Positions 27,108-36,213 are shown, counted from the first letter of the stretch. The stretch is DNA of 44,972 nucleotides from an uncultured Alphaproteobacteria bacterium (GCA_902590895.1 CACIYM010000006.1:1-44972); one strand, 5' to 3'. Notes: a model not told the origin generated them from the letters alone. Program-made: numbers and translations.

Positions 27108-28283
27108 TTAATAGTTAATCGTTTTCTGAACTTTTATATTTTTAATTTTTTCTAGAATATTTACAATTCTTTTTCCAGCTTTTCCATCACCATAAAGAAA
27201 ATCTTTATTGTATTTACCAATCTTAATTTGCATTTTTATCGCATTAATTATTTTTTTTTTATCGTATCCAACATCTTTAACATTCTTGCCTCTCTCTCTT
27301 AAATTCTGTCGTGAGCCTATATTCACACAAGGAACGCCAATATAATTTCCTTCTCTTATTCCGCTAGAAGAATTACCTACTATACATTTAGTTTTATTGA
27401 GAAGATGAATATATGTTTGTGTTGGTATGTTTTTAAAGAGTTTAGTTTTTTTTAAGCCACCTCTTTCTCTATAAATTCTAATCATTTTTGCAATTTCTCC
27501 TGAACCAGCGTCAGCATTTGGCCAAATAATAATTGATTGAATATCAAGATCGTTTACACAAGAAAGTAAAAGATCTATTTGATTTTTTATATCTAAATAT
27601 TCCGTGGTAACAGGATGATAACTGAATATTATAAAAGGCTTATCATAATCAATGTGATGGCCTACACCATCTCTAAGATCATCTTTATTTAGTTTTGTTA
27701 ATTCAAGGGTTTCATTTACAAAATCTATTCTTGGACAACCTACTTGAAAGATATTCGATGGATTTTCACCCATTTTTTTTACTCTAATTTTAGAATTCTT
27801 TGTGGCAACAAAATGTAGATGGGATAACTTTGTTAAAGCATGTCGAATTGATTCATCAATGGTTCCAGTTACTTCTCCACCCATAGTATGAGCTAGGGGT
27901 ATATTCATATATGTTGAAGAAATAGCTGTTGCCATTGTTTCAAATCTATCGCCTACCACAAAAACTAAATCTGGTGAAATTCTATCAAGACATGTAGAAA
28001 TTTCAATTAATCCAAGACCAGTTGATTTAGCCATTGTCAACGGTTTCTCTCCCTCTACGAGAGTGTAAATTTTGTCATTAATTAGGAACTTATCCTTTTT
28101 CAATAATTCAGAAATATCTCCGTATCTATCTAAAATTGAAGAGTTGAACAAAATAATCTGAATATTAAAATTCAAATTTTTTTGAAACTCTGTCATAACT
28201 GTTTTAATTGAGCTATAGTTAGCTCTTGAACCCAGAACAAAACATATTTTTTTCTTAATTATTTTTTTATTAAATCCCATCAT
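27108..28283 (-). CDS. neuC: UDP-GlcNAc 2-epimerase, hydrolysing (NeuC/LegG family)
   Basis: A 391-residue enzyme hydrolysing UDP-GlcNAc (or UDP-diNAc-bacillosamine in LegG) to ManNAc-type sugar and UDP, giving the substrate of the NeuB synthase. Signatures: CFVLGSRANYSSIKTVM near residue 15, VVGDRFETMATAIS, AHTMGGEVTGTIDESIRHALTKL, HPVTTEYLD, and the UDP-site VGNSSSGIREGNYIG. It differs clearly from WecB in the window in the GSRANY versus GGARPNF start. Two ATG codons (28283 and 28280) are equally possible starts; the upstream dioxygenase gene overlaps by 14 bases. neuA begins one base downstream. NeuC or LegG: the choice depends on a missing aminotransferase, so I keep the general symbol. 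Confidence 0.82.
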   Translation of the reverse strand: MMGFNKKIIKKKICFVLGSRANYSSIKTVMTEFQKNLNFNIQIILFNSSILDRYGDISELLKKDKFLINDKIYTLVEGEKPLTMAKSTGLGLIEISTCLDRISPDLVFVVGDRFETMATAISSTYMNIPLAHTMGGEVTGTIDESIRHALTKLSHLHFVATKNSKIRVKKMGENPSNIFQVGCPRIDFVNETLELTKLNKDDLRDGVGHHIDYDKPFIIFSYHPVTTEYLDIKNQIDLLLSCVNDLDIQSIIIWPNADAGSGEIAKMIRIYRERGGLKKTKLFKNIPTQTYIHLLNKTKCIVGNSSSGIREGNYIGVPCVNIGSRQNLRERGKNVKDVGYDKKKIINAIKMQIKIGKYNKDFLYGDGKAGKRIVNILEKIKNIKVQKTINY

Positions 28284-29262
28284 TAGTTATTTTTAAAAAG
28301 TTCTTATTAATTTTTTGAAATAGAAATAAAAAAATTGTTCTCAAAATTCCAATTTCTAAGTACTGAAATTGTATCCTAATTTGAATTCTTTTTGTGCCAG
28401 ATTTCATAACTCCTCTACTATGAAAACCACAGTTATCAGTAAGAACTAGCGTATTTTTTTCTCCAGAAATAGATTCCTCTTTTAATTTTAATTTATTCCT
28501 AAAGTAAGGACTTATAGAATCATAAGATTTTAAGTGATATTTATCTGCTTTCAAACCAAGAATATTCATTAAAAGGTTTTTTGAAGCTCTAAACGCACTT
28601 TCATATTCATGAAGGTATCTATAAAAAGTATTTATTTTATGGGATTTTTTGGCATATACATATGCACCATTTTTACTATTTTGTGGATTTATATAAAAAA
28701 ATAATTTGATGTGATTAAAAAATCTATCGGTATGTAGTACATGTAAAGTATCATTCTTATCTGAACAATTTTTTGGTATAAAAATTTCTTGTATTACAAC
28801 TCTAGGTTTCCAATAAAATAGAGTTCTTTGTTTGAAAATTATCATTTCTTTTAAATATTTATCTTTAACAAAAATATCATAAATAAACCTTCTATCATTA
28901 CTAGATTCATCACCATTTATAGATAAAGTTTTAATTTTACCACCAGATCTAAATTCTAGATATTGCATTTCAGAGAAAATTTTCTTCAATATTTTCTCAA
29001 TTTTCTTAAAAGTTTTGTCTGGAAAGTATTTTTCTATTTTTAAAATACCATCTCTATCCATAAGAGAAATAGGATTTTTGTATTTTTTAAAAATTTTTGC
29101 TAATTTTTTTTTTAAAATTATACCTCTTAATTTAAAGCTAATTTTATAAAATAAAATTCTAAATAAGTTAATACCAAAAAAATCTAAAAAAAATATCTTC
29201 AATCTATATTTTGGTGGTTTAAAAAAAAATTTAAAAGATTTTATTAAAAATGATTTTATCAT
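28270..29262 (-). CDS. Phytanoyl-CoA-dioxygenase-like 2-oxoglutarate/Fe(II) enzyme
   Basis: A 330-residue protein with the double-stranded beta-helix of the PhyH branch of Fe(II)/2-oxoglutarate dioxygenases. The iron triad appears as H177 and D179 in VLHTDRFF and H281 in NCGFHSRG, with R292 (GTKRIQIRIQF) placed to bind the 2-oxoglutarate carboxylate. The first 60 residues are very basic and hydrophobic and may form a membrane-associated helix. Such enzymes hydroxylate small molecules or sugars using O2. It lies between neuC (14-base overlap) and a methyltransferase, in the nonulosonate operon, so the hydroxylation of a sugar, or of a lipid acceptor, is plausible but not shown. The fold call is supported by the residues. 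Confidence 0.72.
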   Translation of the reverse strand: MIKSFLIKSFKFFFKPPKYRLKIFFLDFFGINLFRILFYKISFKLRGIILKKKLAKIFKKYKNPISLMDRDGILKIEKYFPDKTFKKIEKILKKIFSEMQYLEFRSGGKIKTLSINGDESSNDRRFIYDIFVKDKYLKEMIIFKQRTLFYWKPRVVIQEIFIPKNCSDKNDTLHVLHTDRFFNHIKLFFYINPQNSKNGAYVYAKKSHKINTFYRYLHEYESAFRASKNLLMNILGLKADKYHLKSYDSISPYFRNKLKLKEESISGEKNTLVLTDNCGFHSRGVMKSGTKRIQIRIQFQYLEIGILRTIFLFLFQKINKNFLKITNDGI

Positions 29263-29335
29263 ATTTTAGTTAATTACAAAAATTTAACATTAGTAAATTA
29301 ATATATAAAAAGATGATCATTATTTATTTTGATAT

Positions 29336-30238
29336 TTAACATATAATTGAGGAAAGAATCGCGTTTTCTTTTCTCAGAATTGGAATATCTTTTAAAATTG
29401 GAAAAGAAACACCAAAATGATTACTTAAATAAAAATTATTTTTTTTTATTAAAGAAAAATTTTCCCCTGGAAATGTAAACTTTATTTTTTTTCTTTGGCT
29501 TTTTTTTTTTAATTCAATCATATAACAGGCTGTTGCATTTAATGGATTAAAAGGATTTTCTATTTTAATTTTTTTAATTAGTGATCCTCCATTTTTTTTG
29601 ATGTACGGCTCTAAATCTTTTACAAATTTATGAATATTCATTCTTTTTTTTCCTGCAGCGGAATTAAATTCATAACAGGGTTCAAAAAAAAGTAAATTTT
29701 TTTTTGCAACTCTAAAAAGCTCTTTGACTATTAAATCAACATTCATAAAATTTGGTTCAATTGAATGATGTGTTGTAACTAGATCAATACTAGAATCAGG
29801 TAAAGGTAGACATTTCATATCAGAACAAAAAGGTTTAATTTTATTTTTAATATTTTTATATTTTTTTGAAAATTTTAAGCCTGTAAATAATCTTGACCAG
29901 CTTAAATCGCAAACATAAATAGTGGAAACTTTCTTTTTAATTTTTGAAGTAATATCACATAAAGTCGTTAGTTCGCCAACACCAGCATCCAAATAATTTA
30001 CAAATGACTTCTCTTTCATAGAATCAATTATTTCCACAATTTCTTCACAATAATTTCTCTGTATTTTTAGATTTTTCATTGCCCATTTTATATATGAACC
30101 TGTTTGAACATCATAAATTGTTTCAATTATTTGTTCTTCAGAAATATCTTTATATTTTTTATTAAGGAACTTTGTTAAATTAATTTTTTTATCAAATAAT
30201 TTATTTAAAAGTGCAATTTCAATAAATTTTTTATCCAT
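29336..30238 (-). CDS. Methyltransferase with a C-terminal Trm112-like tail
   Basis: A 300-residue protein. Motif I is YLDAGVGELTTLCDI near residue 85, YVCDLSWSRLF the cofactor acidic strand, and TTHHSIEPNF motif IV. After residue 250, the end NHFGVSFPILKDIPILRKENA resembles the Trm112/YcaR family tail (xxFPVxxGIPxLxxExA), which is known to fold next to and activate some methyltransferases. Here it appears fused. The N-terminal 70 residues (lysine-rich, SYIKWAMKNLK) are not recognised. It starts one base inside the end of the capsule-type gene (TAATG) and precedes a 73-base spacer before the dioxygenase gene. Target unknown. Confidence 0.68.
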   Translation of the reverse strand: MDKKFIEIALLNKLFDKKINLTKFLNKKYKDISEEQIIETIYDVQTGSYIKWAMKNLKIQRNYCEEIVEIIDSMKEKSFVNYLDAGVGELTTLCDITSKIKKKVSTIYVCDLSWSRLFTGLKFSKKYKNIKNKIKPFCSDMKCLPLPDSSIDLVTTHHSIEPNFMNVDLIVKELFRVAKKNLLFFEPCYEFNSAAGKKRMNIHKFVKDLEPYIKKNGGSLIKKIKIENPFNPLNATACYMIELKKKSQRKKIKFTFPGENFSLIKKNNFYLSNHFGVSFPILKDIPILRKENAILSSIIC

Positions 30239-31776
30239 TACAAACTTTTAATTTTTTTATATTTTTTTAAATAAAATTTCATATTTTTAATAAATATTGT
30301 TGATACACTTTTTGGTGTAACTTTATTTTCTTTAAAAAAAGAAATCCCGGTAAATGGTTCATTGAAGGCCTCTATAGAATATTTTTCGATAGTTTTTAAA
30401 AAAACTTTTAGTTCAAAATGAGTAATTTTTTGCGTTTTAAATTCTCTTAAAAATCTATCAAGATCATTGTAAGACTTTGGATAAAAAACAGAAGGTGCTA
30501 CTTTCAGAATTGTTTCCCCAAAACAAATCACTTGCTTACCTAAGAAAAGGGCTTCCCAACCTGCGCTTCCTGTTATAGTAGCCACAATATCCGATTGTTT
30601 AATAATTGTAAATGAATCAGTATTTGTATCAACAAAACAAATATTTTTATTTTTTAAAATCTCTTTGTAATATTCATAAGATCTTGACAATGATTTTTGG
30701 AAAGGATGTTCTTTAATGACTATAGTAAAATTATTTTTTTTTGCATAGAAAGCCAAGTTATCTATAACCTCTAGCTGATCAAAATATTTATAACCTCCCA
30801 TAGGAACAGTTGCAGACTCAGGTTCACAATGCAAAGGAAAAAAAATAATTTTATTTTTTTTCGGCATTAAATCAAACTTACTTTTTAGAAACTTATTTTG
30901 ATAATTTAATTTTTTATAAAACTTTTGTTCATAATAATTTGTAATTAAATGCTTTCTAAATAAAGTCATATTTCCAGTTAAAAAATAAAAAATTATTTTG
31001 GTTAGTAGATTAAACTTATTGTATTGTTTTTTATACACAAATGCTTCTTTACTTTGCTCTGTCCAGTGAGGTTTAGATATTTTCTTAGAAGTCATTTTTG
31101 AGAAATATTTTGCTGCAAAATGAGAAAGCTTAATTTTTTTATGTTTAAAAATTTTCAAATTTTTTTTGTAATCCATTTTTATTGATTCAAAATTATTACT
31201 TACATTTTCACAGGGAATGAAGCATCCCTCATACATTGATATTGGACAAAAGATAGCTGGAATCTTTTTTAATTTACAAAGCTCAAAAACAATGAAATCC
31301 CAAACAATATGTGGAACTGTGGTTGAATAGAAAAAATTTATTTTTTTTTTTTTTAAAATATTTGACCAAAATCTCAAATGTCGATTAAATAAAATTCTCC
31401 TAAAACCAAAATCAAGCTCTGCTCTAGAAAAGCTAATTTTATCTCTAAATTTTTGATCTTCTTTAATATGATAATCAACTAACTTTGAGGGTTTTTCACC
31501 TCTATCCATCATTTTAAAAATTAATGTTTCAAGCTTTAAAAAGTTCTTTTGTATTTTTTCTTCTACCACCTCCGCTTCAGAAAGATTCATACCATATTCA
31601 CCGTAATGAATATTTTCAATATTAATAAAATCATAGTCAAATTTATATTTTTTTCTGGGTTCTTTAACGTCACACACTAAAACATACTTAATATTTTTAA
31701 TCTTTTCCATTTCTTCTAATAAATGTTCAGAATAGAATCTGTCAATATTAACAAGAATTAAGTTTACATCTTTCAT
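30238..31776 (-). CDS. Capsule-polysaccharide-type GT-B protein
   Basis: A 512-residue protein, similar in plan to the 520-residue one at 22583-24145. The C-terminal half has IIFFPLHCEPESATVP, with Tyr/Phe-rich segment, TIVIKEHPFQ, and ATITGSAGWEALFLGKQVICFGE, the pattern of capsule polysaccharide biosynthesis GT-B enzymes (PF05159-like). The N-terminal half (ILVNIDRFYSEHL, ILFNRHLRFWS) is less conserved. A KpsS/KpsC-like or nonulosonate-transferring function is possible. It is placed immediately after the NeuB gene (15-base gap) and overlaps the Trm112-tailed methyltransferase by one base. A run of 14 A at 31341-31354 lies in lysine codons. No signal peptide. Confidence 0.68.
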   Translation of the reverse strand: MKDVNLILVNIDRFYSEHLLEEMEKIKNIKYVLVCDVKEPRKKYKFDYDFINIENIHYGEYGMNLSEAEVVEEKIQKNFLKLETLIFKMMDRGEKPSKLVDYHIKEDQKFRDKISFSRAELDFGFRRILFNRHLRFWSNILKKKKINFFYSTTVPHIVWDFIVFELCKLKKIPAIFCPISMYEGCFIPCENVSNNFESIKMDYKKNLKIFKHKKIKLSHFAAKYFSKMTSKKISKPHWTEQSKEAFVYKKQYNKFNLLTKIIFYFLTGNMTLFRKHLITNYYEQKFYKKLNYQNKFLKSKFDLMPKKNKIIFFPLHCEPESATVPMGGYKYFDQLEVIDNLAFYAKKNNFTIVIKEHPFQKSLSRSYEYYKEILKNKNICFVDTNTDSFTIIKQSDIVATITGSAGWEALFLGKQVICFGETILKVAPSVFYPKSYNDLDRFLREFKTQKITHFELKVFLKTIEKYSIEAFNEPFTGISFFKENKVTPKSVSTIFIKNMKFYLKKYKKIKSL

Positions 31777-31791
31777 ACTAAATTTTTCTTA

Positions 31792-32784
31792 TTATGATTT
31801 TTTTAGGTCGGAAAAAAAAATTTGACTATCAGTTTTTTTATTTTTATTTAAAATTCTACCGATAATCTTTTTATAATTTTTGGGGGGAATTCCGTCACCA
31901 GGTTTTTTAAATTTAATATCATCTTTATTGATTATTTCACCTTTTTTTTTTTCTCTGGCCATTACAATACTTTTTTGAAATGTTTGTCTCATAATTTTAA
32001 AACTATTCAGATTATTTTTATTTACAGGATTATCAAGCATTTTCCATACATTTTTAATCGACATACAATAAGCCTTAAATTCTTCGGGTTCTAAAGCAAA
32101 CTTTGCGTCACTTCCATACATTGATCTTGAAAAGGTGATATGTTTTTCAATAACTGTTGCTCCTAAAGCGGCTGCAGCTATACCTGCTTCTATTCCTAAA
32201 TAATGATCAGAGAAACCTATTTGTTGTTTAAACTCTTCTTTAAATTTTTGTATATTGTTAAGACCCACATTTTTAATATCGCAAGGGTACTGAGAAGTAC
32301 ACTGCATGACAATTAATTCATTTTTAGAAAGAACATTAATAGCCTCATTAATTTCTTTAAAATTACTCATACCAGTCGATAAATAAACTTTTTTTTTTGT
32401 TTTACCTATCTTTTCAATTAGTGGAAGATTAGTTAGTTCGCCTGAAGCAATTTTATAAGCATCAACATTTAAATGTTCTAGTATCTCAACCGATTTTTCA
32501 GAAAAAGGAGAACATAAAAATCTTACATTAATTTTTTTACAATGACTTATAATTTTAGTTAGTTGATTTTCTGAAAAAAGAATTCTTTCAAAGTATTTAT
32601 CTCTTTTTTCTGACTTGAAGTAAGGAGGAGGTTTTGCTCTTTTTGTCATCTCCTCATTTGCTAAATGATGTTGAAACTTAACAACATCAGCACCATTTTT
32701 TTTTGCTAGTGAAATTAAATTTAAAGCATTGCCTATTGAACCATCATGAACAGAACCTATTTCAGCAATTATCTGTTTAATCAT
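31792..32784 (-). CDS. neuB: Nonulosonate synthase, NeuB family (copy 1)
   Basis: A 330-residue TIM-barrel enzyme that condenses phosphoenolpyruvate with a 6-carbon N-acetylated sugar (ManNAc type) to form a nonulosonate. Motifs in order: IAEIGSVHDGSIGNAL at the start, GADVVKFQHH, FLCSPFSEKS, AYKIASGELTNLPL, LSTGMSN, QCTSQYP, GFSDHYLG, and IEKHITFSR, ending in a short antifreeze-like tail (NKDDIKFKKPGDGI) of the SAF domain. Metal and PEP-binding residues look complete. It overlaps the ABC exporter gene by 8 bases. Together with NeuC and NeuA, its neighbours downstream, it makes a complete path to a CMP-nonulosonate. The second copy at 43749-44768 is clearly distinct. Confidence 0.9.
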   Translation of the reverse strand: MIKQIIAEIGSVHDGSIGNALNLISLAKKNGADVVKFQHHLANEEMTKRAKPPPYFKSEKRDKYFERILFSENQLTKIISHCKKINVRFLCSPFSEKSVEILEHLNVDAYKIASGELTNLPLIEKIGKTKKKVYLSTGMSNFKEINEAINVLSKNELIVMQCTSQYPCDIKNVGLNNIQKFKEEFKQQIGFSDHYLGIEAGIAAAALGATVIEKHITFSRSMYGSDAKFALEPEEFKAYCMSIKNVWKMLDNPVNKNNLNSFKIMRQTFQKSIVMAREKKKGEIINKDDIKFKKPGDGIPPKNYKKIIGRILNKNKKTDSQIFFSDLKKS

Positions 32785-34582
32785 AATTTTTCACAAAGAA
32801 TTCTTTTATTTTTATGTTTTTTTTAAGACTTGATGTTTTACCTTGCATCAAAAGTTTTCCAGCTTCGAAAAAAAATAATTTTTCACTTTTTTTTAGTACA
32901 TCAATATCATGGGAAATCATAATAATAGTAATGTCGATTTTTACCAATTTATTTAAAAGTTTAAAAAAATCATTCTTACTTTTATTATCTAAAAAAGATG
33001 TTGGTTCGTCAAATATAAAGATCTTTCTTTTATTAAAAAGTGCTCTTGCAATCATTATTTTTTGAATCTGACCACCAGATAAGTTCTTTCCATCTTCATT
33101 GACTATAAAATTTAATTTTTGTTTTTTAGAATTTATTAATTCTTCTAAGTCTAAAATTTTTAAAATTTCCCATATCTCTTCATCTATTTTTTTATTTACT
33201 TCCCTACTTAGGGCTATATTTTCTCTAAGAGTACCATTTAAAACAAAATGATCCTGAGGAATATAAGAAAAAAGACTCATTAAATTCTGCTTTTTTGTAT
33301 TAATCAACTTGTTATCTATTTTAAATTTTCCTTTTTCTGGGTTAAGCAGTCCCATTACTAAATTAATAGCTGTTGTTTTTCCAGCTCCAGACTTTCCAAT
33401 AACACAATGAATCTTAGATTTTTCTATGATCATTTCGTCTATTAATAATGAATTAGATTCATTGTTGTGACGATAGATTAAATCTTTCATCAAAATTTTA
33501 TTTTTAAAACTAATTTCTGACAAAATATCAGTTTCGCTTGAATGATCTCCTAATTTTTTAAACTCTTTACCAATATCTTTAAAATCACTTTCAATGCTTA
33601 GAAATGATGGAATACTATTCTTTAGCTCTTGAATTGCAGTAGTTAACTGATTCACTAAAGGTAACAATCTTGATGCTGAAATAGCTAGCAAACCTAAAAA
33701 GGGTATTAAATCAATAAAATTTGAACCATTGATAGTTTTATAAAATATATAAAAAAAGATAATACAAATAAAATTTAATTCTAAAAAAAATCTAGGGAAG
33801 TGATTAAGTGTATATATTTTTTTATTTAACTCTAAGGTCTTATCTATATCCTCAAAAAATACTTTTCTAAAAAAATAAACTTTTGAAAAAACTTTTATTA
33901 CCTTGAAACCTTTAACCATCTCAATAATATTTTTAATGATTCTTTTATGATGAAATATAAAATTTGTATTCCAAGTATGAATTCTTTTTGACACAAATAA
34001 AAAATAAAGTGAAACATTCATCAAGGTTACAAGGATAAAAATTAACGTTGTTTTAAATTCTATAAATAGAATTGTTAATAAAACAACTAAACTAAACATA
34101 ATTGTAGAAACTATTTGAATCAAACCAATATAGCCTTTAGTTATCATTTCATTTGGATGTCCCCATATATTTAATAGAATTTTGTTTGACTCAATATTCA
34201 TAATTTCTTTGTAAGGCTTGTTTATATAAAGTAAATAAATTCTACTTGAAAAATAATAATTAAGTTCTTTTACTAGTTTAAAATTAAAGCAAATAATAAA
34301 GAATTGCATAAAAATTCTTGAAATAATTATTAGTAAAATAAAGATACTAAAAAAAGCTAGTGTTTTAGAATAATTTTCAGTCAAAAAAGTTAAACCTAAA
34401 AAACTAATTTGGTTAGATAGTTCATCATCAATTGCATAATTTAGAAAAAAATAAAATGATGATATTCCCAAGACCTCTAAACTACTGGAAATAATCAAAA
34501 AGAGGATTAACCAAATGAGTTTTTTTCTATACTTTGCTGGATACAAATCAAATAGTTTTAAAACTAATCTTTTTATTTGCAT
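32777..34582 (-). CDS. ABC exporter (permease fused to ATPase), PglK/MsbA type
   Basis: A 601-residue half-transporter that would dimerise in the inner membrane. The first 330 residues hold six membrane helices; the ATPase follows with Walker A GKSGAGKTT near 400, Q-loop YIPQDHF, signature NLSGGQIQK near 502, Walker B KIFIFDEPTSFLD and the H-loop MISHD. It is similar in plan to PglK and MsbA flippases that move lipid-linked oligosaccharides or lipid A across the inner membrane, and it lies between methyltransferases and neuB, so it is the likely flippase for the glycan made here. The N-terminal basic-hydrophobic start (MQIKRLVLKLFDLYPAKYR) is normal. Substrate assignment is by context. Confidence 0.85.
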   Translation of the reverse strand: MQIKRLVLKLFDLYPAKYRKKLIWLILFLIISSSLEVLGISSFYFFLNYAIDDELSNQISFLGLTFLTENYSKTLAFFSIFILLIIISRIFMQFFIICFNFKLVKELNYYFSSRIYLLYINKPYKEIMNIESNKILLNIWGHPNEMITKGYIGLIQIVSTIMFSLVVLLTILFIEFKTTLIFILVTLMNVSLYFLFVSKRIHTWNTNFIFHHKRIIKNIIEMVKGFKVIKVFSKVYFFRKVFFEDIDKTLELNKKIYTLNHFPRFFLELNFICIIFFYIFYKTINGSNFIDLIPFLGLLAISASRLLPLVNQLTTAIQELKNSIPSFLSIESDFKDIGKEFKKLGDHSSETDILSEISFKNKILMKDLIYRHNNESNSLLIDEMIIEKSKIHCVIGKSGAGKTTAINLVMGLLNPEKGKFKIDNKLINTKKQNLMSLFSYIPQDHFVLNGTLRENIALSREVNKKIDEEIWEILKILDLEELINSKKQKLNFIVNEDGKNLSGGQIQKIMIARALFNKRKIFIFDEPTSFLDNKSKNDFFKLLNKLVKIDITIIMISHDIDVLKKSEKLFFFEAGKLLMQGKTSSLKKNIKIKEFFVKNYD

Positions 34583-34590
34583 TTTTGTTT

Positions 34591-35448
34591 CTAATTGAAA
34601 ACTACGATATCAGGAATATCATTTTTTATGGTAAATGGATTTACATGATTTACATAAGCACTCTGACAATCATCGATTCTAATTATCTTCGAAAAATGTT
34701 TTTGCAATACAGTATAAAACTGAGTTTCTGAAAAATAATAATTATGAAAAGGATTTAGTTGCTTTTTTTCAATTTCATTTGAAAAAACTATAATACCCTT
34801 ATTCCCTAAAAGACTTTTTAATTTTAAGATCGACCTATTTATATCTATACTATGAATTAATAAATGAAAACAGAAAATTGCATCAAATTTTGTGTCAATT
34901 TTTTTTTTTATTTCAAATATTCCATTTATTTCTCCGGGAATATCTATTAGTTGAATATTATTATCTTGAACATACTTTTTACAATTTGAGGAGAGCTCCA
35001 TTCCATAAATCTTAGCGTTAAATTTTTTTTTTAAGAAGTCTACTGAGTTACCAAACCAGTATCTAAGAATCAAAATTCTTTTCAAATTAAAATTATTTTC
35101 TCCAAAAAAATTATCCCAATTTCTTAACCTTTTTTTAAAATATGTATTATTAAAAGATTTTAGAAAATCACTTTTTGGTGGATAAGTTGAAAAGTTTTTT
35201 TCTGATGTTAAATGATCTTTGTTAATTAAATTGAAAGTTTTAAGTTCATCTAAATTTAATTTATTAAAATTCTGACTAATACCACAAACTTCACATATAC
35301 CATTAATTTTATTTTTTAATTTGAAGGCTATTTTTTTGTCAAATAGGTTGGGATTAAAATCTAATGAACTCTTAACTTTTTCATATTTAACTAAATCAGA
35401 ATGACAAAAGGAACATCTGTATTTTTTTTTTTTCAAAAATCCTAACAT
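34591..35448 (-). CDS. Zinc-ribbon SAM methyltransferase
   Basis: A 285-residue protein. The first 60 residues carry two CxxC pairs, CSFCHSD at residue 12 and CEVCGIS near 53, which should bind zinc. The methyltransferase core follows: the motif I region KRILILRYWFGNSVDFL is degenerate and lacks the usual glycine triplet, then YGMELSSNCKK and AIFCFHLLIHSID for motif IV. So the cofactor loop is unusual, although the fold layout is clear. It sits between the ABC exporter (8-base gap) and two more methyltransferases. The N-terminal zinc domain is like that of sugar-modifying C- or O-methyltransferases. Activity is less sure than for its neighbours; a run of 12 A is at 35422-35433, near the start. 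Confidence 0.62.
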   Translation of the reverse strand: MLGFLKKKKYRCSFCHSDLVKYEKVKSSLDFNPNLFDKKIAFKLKNKINGICEVCGISQNFNKLNLDELKTFNLINKDHLTSEKNFSTYPPKSDFLKSFNNTYFKKRLRNWDNFFGENNFNLKRILILRYWFGNSVDFLKKKFNAKIYGMELSSNCKKYVQDNNIQLIDIPGEINGIFEIKKKIDTKFDAIFCFHLLIHSIDINRSILKLKSLLGNKGIIVFSNEIEKKQLNPFHNYYFSETQFYTVLQKHFSKIIRIDDCQSAYVNHVNPFTIKNDIPDIVVFN

Positions 35449-35474
35449 TAAGCTCTAGCTTAAAAAATAAACAA

Positions 35475-36164
35475 TTATTCTTTTACCCCGCAAAAGGTAT
35501 AATGAAAACCGTCACCTTCCTCACTAGTAAATTTTCCGCTGTACCAGCCAAGATGCATTGGTTTGAACATTGAAAATTTATTGCACAATTCATCTTGATT
35601 CTCAGTAAAAAATATATAGTAATCTTTACACTGATATCTAGAGTTAGTGAAATTCACACACCTTAACCAGTCATCATCCGTTTCTTTCGAATTTTTAAAG
35701 TATTCTTCAGATTTAGTACCCATCATTGTTGCAAAAAAAACACCACCTTTATTTAATTGACTGTATAACTTCTCCATTAAATCTTCAAAATCTTTTCTAG
35801 TAAAATAATATAGAGATTGAAATGCAGTTATAACGTCATATTTTTCTAAGTTGCCATAATGTTTATTATTCAAAGGTTTTGGGTCACATAATGAAAAAGA
35901 ATTGGCAATACCTGGAAATCTATGCCTGGCAACATCAATATCAAACTTTGATATATCAACACCGTAGGAGTCAAATTTTAGACCCGCATAGTAATTAACT
36001 GCGGCACCTTGACCACATCCAAAATCTAAAAGACTAGTATACTTCTTAGGTAGTTTGAAATAGGGTTTTAAAATTCTGCCATATAATCTAAAAACATGGT
36101 GATCGACCATTGGAGCTGTATAACCATTCTCCCAGTAATCAGCGTTACTTTTTAAATAATCCAT
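35475..36164 (-). CDS. Class I SAM-dependent methyltransferase
   Basis: A 229-residue methyltransferase. Motif I is LLDFGCGQGAAVNYY near residue 45, GVDISKFDIDVARHRF contacts the cofactor, and VITAFQSLYYFTRKDF matches motif IV; GGVFFATMMG is strand 5. Substrate-facing residues are not recognised. I start at ATG 36164; the in-frame GTG at 36176 adds four residues and cannot be excluded, since neither has a clear ribosome-binding site. It lies in the run of three methyltransferases between the WbpG-type amidotransferase and the ABC exporter. A sugar target is inferred from context only. It has fewer lysine-rich tracts than its neighbours. Confidence 0.8.
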   Translation of the reverse strand: MDYLKSNADYWENGYTAPMVDHHVFRLYGRILKPYFKLPKKYTSLLDFGCGQGAAVNYYAGLKFDSYGVDISKFDIDVARHRFPGIANSFSLCDPKPLNNKHYGNLEKYDVITAFQSLYYFTRKDFEDLMEKLYSQLNKGGVFFATMMGTKSEEYFKNSKETDDDWLRCVNFTNSRYQCKDYYIFFTENQDELCNKFSMFKPMHLGWYSGKFTSEEGDGFHYTFCGVKE

Positions 36165-36213
36165 AATATGAGTCACACTATCAAATTAAAGTTTTATTAC
36201 AAGTGTTATGTTC

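Noticed and set aside
29263-29335. Promoter in the 73-base spacer between a methyltransferase and the dioxygenase gene
   Set aside because: TATATT is present but no -35-like hexamer lies at normal distance, and a short palindrome around TGATCA is likely chance in such A+T-rich DNA.
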